From a virus, in IMG/VR virus record IMGVR_UViG_3300036780_000414, positions 1 through 64,000 of that record: DNA of 64,000 nt; one strand, given 5' to 3'. Under the pieces are notes generated by a model. It saw only the letters and a program-made list of their open reading frames with translations. It searched no databases and was not told where the DNA came from. Shown one piece after another: positions 54,469 to 60,794 of the stretch. A program made the translations under genes and the position numbers. Each line of letters starts with the position of its first letter. The first letter of the stretch is position 1.

Positions 54469-54963
54469 CTACCCGGCTGACTTGATCTGGATCATCCACG
54501 ACCCTACGGCCTGCACGTTCAGCCGGTCGGTACCGTCAGCGCCGGTCACCTCAGTGCTGCCGCTGCCGCTGCCTGCGATGTCATTCGGCAGGCCCAGGCC
54601 GATCCCGTCGCCAGCCTCGGTGATCGCGAAGTTCGACGGCTGCGAGTCGCCGAAGCTGTCATCGATGTTCCCGCTGTACGACCAGGTGACGATGTAGTCG
54701 CCGTCGTCTGGCACGTTGAACGCGGGGGTGACCTGGTTGCCCTTGTTGGTGAACGTCTTCAGGACGGTGCCCTGCTCGGGTGGCGGCGGGGCGACCGTCG
54801 TGGTGTCACCCGGCTCGGTGACGGTGACGGTGGGGCCGGGGACGGCCTGCCCGGTGACGGTGACAGCCGGGTTGCTGCTGCCTGCGCTGCCGATCGCCGC
54901 GCCGATCCCGATAAGGGCGGCGGCGCTGACTGTGCCGGTGATGATCTTGACGGTCCTGTGCAT
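54469..54963 (-). CDS. Membrane-anchored or secreted beta-domain protein
   Basis: 164 residues, ATG after GAGAGAGAAGCAGG. N-terminus MHRTVKIITGTVSAAALIGI is a signal/anchor; then a Pro/Thr-rich linker (~40-70) and an extracellular beta domain (~75-164: FNVPDDGDYIVTWSYSGN, GSWMIQIKSAG). Many actinobacterial surface proteins have this plan. Early expression and surface location would suit superinfection exclusion, which is inference. Confidence 0.7.
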   Translation of the reverse strand: MHRTVKIITGTVSAAALIGIGAAIGSAGSSNPAVTVTGQAVPGPTVTVTEPGDTTTVAPPPPEQGTVLKTFTNKGNQVTPAFNVPDDGDYIVTWSYSGNIDDSFGDSQPSNFAITEAGDGIGLGLPNDIAGSGSGSTEVTGADGTDRLNVQAVGSWMIQIKSAG

Positions 54964-55052
54964 GGTCCTGCTTCTCTCTCTCACGCGGTAACTAGTTAGC
55001 TGCTGCTCGCGCGGCCTTGCGGGGCCGCTGGCGTATACGGGGCTATAAACCG

Positions 55053-55373
55053 CTAGGCGGGCACCACCTCCAGCACGGGCATCGCCTGCCCTGGGAACCA
55101 GTGCAGCGTCTCGTCACCCTCGGGCTGATCGTCAAACCGGACCACCGGCCCTTCGCTGTCGCACAGCACCTCGTACGCGCCGTCCTTCAGCACGGGGTAC
55201 AGCTCGCGGAACATGCGGTCGGCCTCGGTGCCGCGTCCCCAGCAGACGACCGACCCGGCCCGCCCTGGGTCCACGGCGCTGTCTTCGCGCACGTGCACCC
55301 GCGCGCCGGTTGCATACGGTGCCCACACGCCGGCCGCGTCGATGTCTGCCTCGTCCATCCGGATCCATTCCAT
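55053..55373 (-). CDS. Protein of unknown function
   Basis: 106 residues; ATG after GAGAGAGGGGAG. Contains MEWIRMDEADIDAAGVWAPY, VHVREDSAVDPGRAGSVVCW and a C-terminal PGQAMPVLEVVPA. Acidic. A 12-bp palindrome lies just upstream of its ribosome site. Confidence 0.65.
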   Translation of the reverse strand: MEWIRMDEADIDAAGVWAPYATGARVHVREDSAVDPGRAGSVVCWGRGTEADRMFRELYPVLKDGAYEVLCDSEGPVVRFDDQPEGDETLHWFPGQAMPVLEVVPA

Positions 55374-55393
55374 TACTTCTCCCCTCTCTCGCC

Positions 55394-55405
55394 CGCACAT
55401 GTGCG
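55394..55405 (-). promoter_or_regulatory. Palindrome CGCACATGTGCG
   Basis: A perfect 12-bp palindrome identical to the one at 21275-21286 upstream of the lysis genes. Here it directly precedes GAGAGAGG of the gene at 55053, downstream of AT-rich TAAAACGTACC; no TANANT follows at the usual spacing, so it looks like an operator rather than a full promoter. Confidence 0.45.
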
Positions 55406-55472
55406 CGGTACGTTTTACGGTAGCGTCCGCGGCCAGCGGCTGACCCCCCGGCGGGCAGCTGGTGCGCGACGC

Positions 55473-55679
55473 TCAGGCTTCCACGTAGTACAGGTCACCG
55501 GGGTCGGCTTCCTGGGTGTAGGTGCGGCCACGGTGCTCCACCGTGATGACCAGCCGCTCACCGTCGCTGGCGTCCTCCTTGCCTGTGACCTTCCCCCGGT
55601 CGGGCAGGCCGTCTTTCCTGACGCCCGCCGTGCGCAGCACGGCCCCCGGCTGGAGCTCGTCGGCGCTGCGCAGTTCCAT
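55473..55679 (-). CDS. Small beta-rich protein, unknown
   Basis: 68 residues from ATG overlapping the upstream stop by one base. Contains LQPGAVLRTAGVRKDGLPDR and RLVITVEHRGRTYTQEADPG, an SH3-like beta pattern. The longer frame is a shadow of the neighbour. Confidence 0.62.
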   Translation of the reverse strand: MELRSADELQPGAVLRTAGVRKDGLPDRGKVTGKEDASDGERLVITVEHRGRTYTQEADPGDLYYVEA

Positions 55680-55882
55680 CAGTGCACCTCGCGCAGGCCG
55701 CGCATGTCCGGGTTGTGGGTGAAGTAACCGGGGCCGGGTGTCACGCGGGTGACCTTCGCCCCGGCCCCCGCTATGCCGGTCAGCTCCATGGCCTTGTCGT
55801 AGGCGGCGGGGCCGCTGTGGGCGCGGACGGTGATCGCGACGCGCAGGCCCCCTTCGGCGTCGGGCATGTAGACGGTGAACAT
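55679..55882 (-). CDS. Small protein, unknown
   Basis: 67 residues, ATG after GAGAGAGGAGACC. Alpha/beta pattern: MFTVYMPDAEGGLRVAITVR, AAYDKAMELTGIAGAGAKVT. Resembles a small ferredoxin-like fold; function unknown. Confidence 0.65.
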   Translation of the reverse strand: MFTVYMPDAEGGLRVAITVRAHSGPAAYDKAMELTGIAGAGAKVTRVTPGPGYFTHNPDMRGLREVH

Positions 55883-55894
55883 CGGTCTCCTCTC

Positions 55895-56089
55895 TCAGGG
55901 CGTGTCGGTCAGGTGCTCGACTCGCACTGACCACGGGTACTGCGGCTGGTCCGGCCGGCAGACGACCGCGTACCTGTCCCCCGGCCTGACCGGGTAGACC
56001 AGCTCGGTATCCGCCTGGTTGTAGCTCACGGTCACGCGCGCCCCTGCGGGACGGGCGTCGGCTTCGGTTGCGGGCACTGGTGCGGCCAC
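55895..56089 (-). CDS. Small beta-rich protein, unknown
   Basis: 64 residues from GTG at 56089, eight bases after AAAGGAG that overlaps the end of the upstream gene. Contains ARVTVSYNQADTELVYPVRP and YPWSVRVEHLTDTP. No motif recognised. Confidence 0.62.
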   Translation of the reverse strand: MAAPVPATEADARPAGARVTVSYNQADTELVYPVRPGDRYAVVCRPDQPQYPWSVRVEHLTDTP

Positions 56090-56094
56090 AGGGG

Positions 56095-56271
56095 TTACTC
56101 CTTTGGCTCGTAGGTGGCCACGCCGTCGTCGTCGTAGGTGACGGTGCAGTTGGCTTCCAGCCACCGCTGCCGTTCCCTCGCCTCCCACAGGCGCTGGTCG
56201 GCTTCGGCGTCGGCGTTGTCGCGGGCTACCTGCTGCTCGTACATTTCCTGGTCGTGCTGCTCGGGTGTCAT
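56095..56271 (-). CDS. Small helical protein, unknown
   Basis: 58 residues from ATG three bases after the upstream stop. Long charged helix (PEQHDQEMYEQQVARDNADA, LWEARERQRWLEANC), then TYDDDGVATYEPKE. Coiled-coil potential. Function unknown. Confidence 0.62.
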   Translation of the reverse strand: MTPEQHDQEMYEQQVARDNADAEADQRLWEARERQRWLEANCTVTYDDDGVATYEPKE

Positions 56272-56273
56272 CG

Positions 56274-56504
56274 TCAGTGGCCGGCTTCCCACTCAGCAAG
56301 CCGCGTCTCGGCTTGCTCGATCGCCTCAGCTGCGGACTCTCCCCAGCTTTCTCGCTGCGCACCGTTGGGAAGTTGGAAACGGCACACCCAGCTTGCACGG
56401 AACATCGGGCTGGGTTCATAGGTGGTCGTGAGGTCCACGGCCCGCTCCCCTGGGTCGTTCGCGGTGGTCTTGGTGTCATTCCCGGTCCAGATCCTGCCGG
56501 CCAT
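56274..56504 (-). CDS. Small protein, unknown
   Basis: 76 residues; ATG after GAGAGGGGACGC. The longer frame starts within the promoter box and is rejected. Contains FRASWVCRFQLPNGAQRESW and helical SAAEAIEQAETRLAEWEAGH, like a short strand-helix unit. First gene after the promoter at 56534. Confidence 0.65.
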   Translation of the reverse strand: MAGRIWTGNDTKTTANDPGERAVDLTTTYEPSPMFRASWVCRFQLPNGAQRESWGESAAEAIEQAETRLAEWEAGH

Positions 56505-56533
56505 CTTGCGTCCCCTCTCATGCTTACAACCCC

Positions 56534-56560
56534 ATTGTACCACCCACATGTGGGTGGTGG
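56534..56560 (-). promoter_or_regulatory. Leftward promoter element, strong copy
   Basis: On the - strand CACATGTG-GGTGG-TACAAT, then GGGGTTGTAAG, the same post -10 sequence as at 37142. About 25 bases upstream of the start-associated tract of the gene at 56504. Confidence 0.8.
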
Positions 56561-56605
56561 GGGATGTACGGCGAGGAGACTCAGGCATCACCCGCTGCTG
56601 CTTCG

Positions 56606-56809
56606 TCACGGCGGAAGCACCCGCACGCGCAGGTCACTGATGTGGCGGTACAGGCGGAACCGCTTGTACGCGACGACGCATGAGCCGTCCGCGCTGACCT
56701 CGCGCAGCTCACCGACGACGTACCGGGTGCCGTTCAGCTGCATCCACACCAGTTCGGTCAGGTAGCGCTTGTACTCCTCCGGGGTCATCCGGTACAGGTA
56801 GTTCGGCAT
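56606..56809 (-). CDS. Small basic protein, unknown
   Basis: 67 residues; ATG after GAGAGGGC. Contains YRMTPEEYKRYLTELVWMQL and beta-like GTRYVVGELREVSADGSCVV. Basic C-terminus. Function unknown. Confidence 0.65.
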   Translation of the reverse strand: MPNYLYRMTPEEYKRYLTELVWMQLNGTRYVVGELREVSADGSCVVAYKRFRLYRHISDLRVRVLPP

Positions 56810-56820
56810 GGTGCCCTCTC

Positions 56821-57312
56821 TCAGTTGGTGGTGCTGAACAGCAGGTCCGCCCCGGCGGGGTTGCTCGCGAGGCTCGGCCCCCACGCCATCTCCAGCGAGT
56901 GCCCCGACAGCTGGCACAGGCCGGGACCGCGCGGCCAGTCGTCGAACGTCACGCCGACGTACCGGCTGCCCGGTTCCCGCCAGGTCCGCTCGATCACCAG
57001 CCCGTATGCGTTGACCACCCACGCGTGGTGGACCCACAGGCCCAGCGGCGACAGCGCGAACCCTTCCGCGTAAGCGCACCCTTCCGGGTCGAACGCGGTC
57101 ACGCCGAGCACCGTGCGGGCGGCGTTGGTGAAGCACATGCGCGGTGTCATCAGCGGGCCGCCCCGGTACGGCCGGCCGTCCGGGTAGCGGGCCACCTCCC
57201 ACTCGTGGCCGCGCTCAGCGATCACGTCCCAGGCCCTGTACTCCGGCATCCGGCCGCGTGTGGCGTCTGCGCACCGCTGCGCGAACTCGCGGGCCTCCCT
57301 GGTGCTGGTCAT
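56821..57312 (-). CDS. Protein of unknown function
   Basis: 163 residues; ATG after GAGAGGGC. Helical start (STREAREFAQRCADATRGRM), then MTPRMCFTNAARTVLGVTAF, LGLWVHHAWVVNAYGLVIER, VGVTFDDWPRGPGLCQLSGH. Beta-rich with several aromatic residues; no family recognised. Confidence 0.65.
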   Translation of the reverse strand: MTSTREAREFAQRCADATRGRMPEYRAWDVIAERGHEWEVARYPDGRPYRGGPLMTPRMCFTNAARTVLGVTAFDPEGCAYAEGFALSPLGLWVHHAWVVNAYGLVIERTWREPGSRYVGVTFDDWPRGPGLCQLSGHSLEMAWGPSLASNPAGADLLFSTTN

Positions 57313-57323
57313 GCTGCCCTCTC

Positions 57324-57692
57324 TCAGGTTCCGGTGCTCGCGCGTGGCTCGGTAAAGTCGGTGACCGCGACGCTGACCCAGGCGTTCAGGGTGGCGTAAC
57401 CGCGCAGCTCGCGGCGCTTTCCCAGTGCCGGGGTGTAGGTGCCGCCGCCGTACCTGGTGGTCTTGCGGTGCCCGCCCTGGCCGTCCCAGGTCATGAAGCC
57501 GAAGTTGTAGCGCCCGTCGAACCACCGCCGGGCGGCGGTGACCCATACCCAGGTGCGCCCGTCGAGCATGACGCCGTCGCCGTTCGGGTAGTGCTCGGCG
57601 TCGTGGTGCTCGACGGTGACCTCAACCGTCCAGCCGGCCGCGCGCAGCTTGTCCGCGTACTTGCCGGCACGGGCCTCAGCCTGGGTGGTCAC
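57324..57692 (-). CDS. Protein of unknown function
   Basis: 122 residues from GTG overlapping the upstream stop (GTGA). Starts with a helix (QAEARAGKYADKLRAAGWTV) and continues with strands TWVWVTAARRWFDGRYNFGF, GGTYTPALGKRRELRGYATL. No motif recognised. Confidence 0.64.
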   Translation of the reverse strand: MTTQAEARAGKYADKLRAAGWTVEVTVEHHDAEHYPNGDGVMLDGRTWVWVTAARRWFDGRYNFGFMTWDGQGGHRKTTRYGGGTYTPALGKRRELRGYATLNAWVSVAVTDFTEPRASTGT

Positions 57693-57877
57693 TGCTCGTC
57701 CTTCCGGGTGACGCTGGTGACGGTGTACGCGCCGCCCATGCCGTCTGCCCGCTTGCCTGCGGTGAACGGCGGCGGCAGGGTCGCGTCGGCGGACACCTGC
57801 TCGGTGACCTCGATCCCCTCCAGCACGCCGTGCAGCTGCTTGACGACCATGTAAGTGACCAGTGCAGTGGTGATCAT
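57689..57877 (-). CDS. Small protein, unknown
   Basis: 62 residues, ATG after GAAGGAGGCC. N-terminus moderately hydrophobic (MITTALVTYMVVKQLHGVLE), remainder polar and beta-like. First gene of the transcript from the promoter at 57922. Confidence 0.63.
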   Translation of the reverse strand: MITTALVTYMVVKQLHGVLEGIEVTEQVSADATLPPPFTAGKRADGMGGAYTVTSVTRKDEQ

Positions 57878-57921
57878 CGCGGCCTCCTTCCCGACCCGGC
57901 CCTACCGGGTCTCACAGCACC

Positions 57922-57948
57922 AGTATACCACCCACATGTGAGGAGTAG
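57922..57948 (-). promoter_or_regulatory. Leftward promoter element, strong copy
   Basis: On the - strand CTCCTCACATGTG-GGTGG-TATACT; identical over 25 bases to the copy at 37142, followed by GGTGCTGTGAG. It precedes the gene at 57877. Confidence 0.8.
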
Positions 57949-57963
57949 GGGATTCGCGGTCCG

Positions 57964-58296
57964 TCAGCAGGGCCTGCCGTGGATGTCGTAGCCGCGCGCG
58001 GTCTCCTCACGGCTCAGCTCGCGCGGCTGGCCGTGCATCCTCGCGTGCTCCTCCAGGCCCAGCTGCCAGGTGACCGGGGAGACCTGGCCGGGGCGTTCGA
58101 GGGTAAACCCGTCGTAGAAGCCGGCTTCCTCCCGTTCGGCCCCGGTCATCGTGTCGAACTCCGGGTACAGCGGGGCGGGCGGGGTCGCGTGGTAGCGGTC
58201 ACGCTGCGCGTCGCGGTAGCGGTCGCGTGCGTAGCTGTCGCGCCACTCGTCCATCTGCCGGGCCAGCTCGCCCGGCTGCGGGAACCAGGTGAACAT
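57964..58296 (-). CDS. Protein of unknown function
   Basis: 110 residues; ATG after AAGGAGGCACC, one-base overlap with the upstream stop. Charged helical N-terminal half (MDEWRDSYARDRYRDAQRDR), then FDTMTGAEREEAGFYDGFTL. Function unknown. Confidence 0.64.
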   Translation of the reverse strand: MFTWFPQPGELARQMDEWRDSYARDRYRDAQRDRYHATPPAPLYPEFDTMTGAEREEAGFYDGFTLERPGQVSPVTWQLGLEEHARMHGQPRELSREETARGYDIHGRPC

Positions 58297-58595
58297 CAGG
58301 GTGCCTCCTTGCCGCTGACGTAGCTTGTCACCGCGTCGCGGGCCTCGGCGGGGACCGGCACCGGCTTGCCGCCGAAGGTCTCGGCGCGCAGGAAGCCGTC
58401 CTCGCTGCGGTGCACGTACATGATCCCGTGGACGGGCACGTTCACCACCCGGTACAGCACGCCCGCGCCGACCTGCTGGTACTCGGCCACGTACGCGGGC
58501 TGCGCCTCGGCGTTGGCCGCGTCGGTCCGGTCGTGGCAGTAGCAGCGCAGGCCGCCGTGCCACGACAGCCGGTAGACATGCCCTGGGACGGTCAT
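58296..58595 (-). CDS. Small protein, unknown
   Basis: 99 residues from the ATG overlapping the upstream stop (ATGA). Contains YRLSWHGGLRCYCHDRTDAA, VLYRVVNVPVHGIMYVHRSE. Two Cys and several His near the N-terminus might bind metal. Function unknown. Confidence 0.63.
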   Translation of the reverse strand: MTVPGHVYRLSWHGGLRCYCHDRTDAANAEAQPAYVAEYQQVGAGVLYRVVNVPVHGIMYVHRSEDGFLRAETFGGKPVPVPAEARDAVTSYVSGKEAP

Positions 58596-58864
58596 GAGGT
58601 CAGCTCCCTTTCCAGTGCGGCCACGGCCTGCCCGGCGGTGGGGTAGGTCTGCGGCTCCGTGCTGCTGGCAGACTGCCAGTCCCACACGTCTTCCGGTTGC
58701 CAGCTCACGATGTCACCGAGCCAGGCGGCCTGGAGGGCTTCCGGGCTGCTCGCGTCAACGTCGGTGCCGGCCCGGTAGACCTCCCAGCGCGTCGCGCCGT
58801 TGCGGCCTCCGGCGACCCTGCGGGCCACGACCCCATCAGGCAGGGGCACCTTGAATGCTGTCAC
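58592..58864 (-). CDS. Small protein, unknown
   Basis: 90 residues from GTG at 58864, chosen because AAAGAGAGG lies nine bases upstream; an ATG at 58885 overlapping the HNH stop is the alternative (97 residues). Contains VARRVAGGRNGATRWEVYRA and YPTAGQAVAALERELTS. No family recognised. Confidence 0.6.
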   Translation of the reverse strand: MTAFKVPLPDGVVARRVAGGRNGATRWEVYRAGTDVDASSPEALQAAWLGDIVSWQPEDVWDWQSASSTEPQTYPTAGQAVAALERELTS

Positions 58865-58881
58865 GCTGCTCAGCCTCTCTT

Positions 58882-59145
58882 TCATGCCATCGCCGGCGCG
58901 AACGCCCAGCTCACCTTGTTTGACCGGGCCAGGTTGCAGCGCCGGCACGCCGGCTGGACGTTGTCGCGCCGGTACGACCCGCCGGGGACGATCCGGTCGG
59001 CCTCGACGGTGGCGAAGGTCAGCGGGCACCCGCAGTGGACGCACGGGCAGCTGGCGCCGTTGCCCCAGGTTGCCAGCATCCACGTCTTGCGGGCTCGCCG
59101 GTCTGCTGCGTTTCCGCGTTTCTCGCCGCCTGGCCTCGCGCTCAC
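58882..59145 (-). CDS. HNH endonuclease
   Basis: 87 residues from GTG after GAGAGGGCGAGG; the longer frame starts in the promoter box. Cys35/Cys38 (CPCVHCGC), VEADRIVPGGSYRRDNVQPA (Asp50 in the metal-binding position, Asn62) and CRRCNLARSNK form a compact HNH. Small free-standing HNH proteins are frequent in phages, as homing, packaging or host-DNA nucleases. First gene from the promoter at 59177. Confidence 0.82.
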   Translation of the reverse strand: MSARPGGEKRGNAADRRARKTWMLATWGNGASCPCVHCGCPLTFATVEADRIVPGGSYRRDNVQPACRRCNLARSNKVSWAFAPAMA

Positions 59146-59176
59146 GGGTGCCTCGCCCTCTCGCTGCTCACACCTT

Positions 59177-59203
59177 ATTGTACCACACACATGTGGGTAG
59201 TAG
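59177..59203 (-). promoter_or_regulatory. Leftward promoter element, strong copy
   Basis: On the - strand CCCACATGTG-TGTGG-TACAAT, then AAGGTGTGAG. It precedes the HNH gene at 59145. Reading this copy as a leader peptide would give a stop at codon six, which argues for a DNA signal. Confidence 0.8.
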
Positions 59204-59210
59204 GGGGTGG

Positions 59211-59402
59211 TCAGGCGGTCAGGTTCTGCCGCCGCCGCAGCTCACGCTGCCTGCACGCGAGCGCGGTGTCTTCCCTGGTGTGCCGGTGCGGGCACTGCCA
59301 GCCGGGCAGCGTCGCCGCCCACGCCGGCCGCCGCCTGCGTGACCGCCATATCGTGTCGCTGAGCGTGAGCGGCCCCCAGCCCAGGTGCCAGCCGAGTCTC
59401 AT
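59211..59402 (-). CDS. Small basic protein, unknown
   Basis: 63 residues from the ATG overlapping the upstream stop (ATGA). Trp- and Arg-rich start (RLGWHLGWGPLTLSDTIWRS), then WQCPHRHTREDTALACRQRE, with C-x2-H...C that may bind zinc. Coupled to the HTH gene upstream. Confidence 0.62.
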   Translation of the reverse strand: MRLGWHLGWGPLTLSDTIWRSRRRRPAWAATLPGWQCPHRHTREDTALACRQRELRRRQNLTA

Positions 59403-59620
59403 GCCGGCTCCCCGGTGGCCGTGACCAGCAGGGTCCGGGTGGTGCCGGCGCTGGTTACCTCGCGGGTGTAGGTGACCGCGTACGTGCGGGCGGCGTGGGT
59501 ACCGTGGCTGACGGCCCTGTCGACGGCGCGCTTGGCGGTGCCGACGCTGACGCCGAAGGTGTCGCGTATGTGGCTGACGGCGGCGTTCTCCTCGCGTACC
59601 GCGTCGAATGCCCTGCTCAT
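59399..59620 (-). CDS. Helix-turn-helix-like small protein
   Basis: 73 residues from the ATG overlapping the upstream stop (ATGA). HIRDTFGVSVGTAKRAVDRA reads as a helix-turn-helix of the phage regulator type; the C-terminal half is beta-like (TYAVTYTREVTSAGTTRTLL). Candidate regulator at the head of the leftward arm. Confidence 0.65.
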   Translation of the reverse strand: MSRAFDAVREENAAVSHIRDTFGVSVGTAKRAVDRAVSHGTHAARTYAVTYTREVTSAGTTRTLLVTATGEPA

Positions 59621-59985
59621 GACTGCCCACCCTCTGACCTCACGGTGACGACCACGCTGCCGCCTGCGATGTGCCCGGCGGTCTTCCAGGTGTTGATCTC
59701 GGCGACGCGCTTCGCGTACCGCTTGATCAGGGTCTGGCCGGTTATCCTCTCGGCGCTGGCGGCGTTCATGCTGACCGCTATGTCGTTCCAGGTGTAGCCC
59801 TTGGCCCGCAGGGCGGCCATGACGCGCACCGCTGCCTGCTCCATCTCGGCGGCGAGGTCGAACATGTCGGTCATCATCCACGGGTCCTCTTCGACGGCCC
59901 GCTTCTCGGCCGACTTGACTTGCCGGCGCAGGCCGCTGACGACCTCTTCGGGTGTCTTGGGGGCTCGCTCGCGGGTGGTGGCCAT
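59617..59985 (-). CDS. Putative DNA-binding regulator, first gene of the leftward arm
   Basis: 122 residues; ATG after GGAGCGAGG. N-terminal charged helix (EEVVSGLRRQVKSAEKRAVE), then AALRAKGYTWNDIAVSMNAA and ITGQTLIKRYAKRVAEIN, a helix-turn-helix-like unit. The first gene transcribed from the promoter at 60037 and followed by another HTH-like gene, so control of the early regulon is a reasonable inference. Confidence 0.66.
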   Translation of the reverse strand: MATTRERAPKTPEEVVSGLRRQVKSAEKRAVEEDPWMMTDMFDLAAEMEQAAVRVMAALRAKGYTWNDIAVSMNAASAERITGQTLIKRYAKRVAEINTWKTAGHIAGGSVVVTVRSEGGQS

Positions 59986-60028
59986 GATCCTCGCTCCTTG
60001 GGGTCTTACTACCAACCTGTACGCTCTA

Positions 60029-60060
60029 AGTGTACCAGGATACCACCCACATGTGTGGGG
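60029..60060 (-). promoter_or_regulatory. Leftward promoter element at the head of the early arm
   Basis: On the - strand CACATGTG-GGTGG-TATCCT; a second -10-like TACACT lies eight bases further on. It starts the leftward arm, about 45-50 bases before the first gene. Adjacent AT-rich TAGTAAATATTTAGC (60065-60079) lies on the other side. Confidence 0.72.
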
Positions 60061-60069
60061 TAGGTAGTA

Positions 60070-60423
60070 AATATTTAGCACCGGGAAAGCCCAGGGAGAA
60101 CTCCGCGGAAAGGAGGCGGAAATCGACGTGGCCGGACGAAAACGCGCCAGGGGGTAAACGGTACCCGGAAGGGCTCACGGAAGGGCTCAGGCGGCCCTGG
60201 GAGACACCACGCCGGCCGGTCCCGAATACAGGGTCAAACCCGTTAGCCGGCGGTAAGGTAACCCCACAAAGTCAAAGGGCCGCGCCCGCGCCCGAAGGCG
60301 AGTGCGCGGCCCCTGTGAACCCTTAGCAGCGGACCAACGCTACTTCGGACCCTACGACCACATATGGATCCGGGTGCTCGACTACCCGGTTCCCCTACTA
60401 CCAGCCACCAGAAGGCAGGCAAC
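60070..60423. other. Divergent intergenic region between early and replication arms
   Basis: About 440 bases (59986-60423) without a credible long gene. It contains the leftward promoter, an AT-rich patch at 60065-60079, a 2x12-base tandem repeat (GGAAGGGCTCAC, 60167-60190), and a hairpin GGGCCGCGC/GCGCGGCCC (60277-60312). The rightward promoter for the replication genes must be here, but no clear -35/-10 pair stands out. Confidence 0.5.
60277..60312. terminator. GC-rich hairpin in the divergent region
   Basis: GGGCCGCGC (60277-60285) pairs with GCGCGGCCC (60304-60312). On the - strand it is followed by TTTGACTTTG. It could shield the two arms from each other or act in a 5' leader. Confidence 0.45.
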
Positions 60424-60516
60424 ATGTCCAATGTAGCAGCCCGCGCTCACATTCAGGCGTGCGACACGACCGCAGCCGGTTACATGATGCGTCAGGGGCC
60501 GGTGAGCGCAGCATGA
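60424..60516 (+). CDS. Micro-ORF coupled to the first replication gene
   Basis: 30 residues starting MSNVAARAHIQACDTTAAGY, preceded by AAGGCAGGC and ending in an ATGA overlap with the gene at 60513. The coupling suggests a leader that sets translation of the replication operon. No motif recognised. Confidence 0.55.
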   Translation: MSNVAARAHIQACDTTAAGYMMRQGPVSAA

Positions 60517-60794
60517 CGACTCTGCGCGTGCACCCGGACTACGCGGACCCTGACTACAGCCTGGAGCTTGACCGGAACCCGGGGCTTCCCCGGCAGCTGG
60601 TCTCAGACCGGGCGCTGACCCTCACCGAGTACCGGCTGGCCTACTACGTCTTCTCGCACCAGGCGACCCCGCCGCTGCCGACAGCCGCGCAGATCGCCGC
60701 GCGCTGGTGGGTGAGCGTCACCGAGGCCGAGGCGCAGGCGGCACTCGACAAGCTGGCAGCGCGCGGCTACCTGGTCGCAGGTGAGCAGCGGTGA
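60513..60794 (+). CDS. Winged-helix-like protein of the replication operon
   Basis: 93 residues; the ATG overlapping the micro-ORF stop was chosen over an upstream frame. Residues ~30-90: LTLTEYRLAYYVFSHQATPP, TAAQIAARWWVSVTEAEAQA, LDKLAARGYLVAGEQR, a winged-helix arrangement as in replication-linked DNA-binding proteins. Coupled by GTGA to the initiator gene. Confidence 0.68.
   Translation: MTTLRVHPDYADPDYSLELDRNPGLPRQLVSDRALTLTEYRLAYYVFSHQATPPLPTAAQIAARWWVSVTEAEAQAALDKLAARGYLVAGEQR

Noticed and set aside
60070-60423. tRNA genes or a CRISPR array in the divergent region
   Set aside because: No cloverleaf with a TTC-loop-like motif and no regular repeat-spacer pattern; only a 2x12-base tandem repeat is present.
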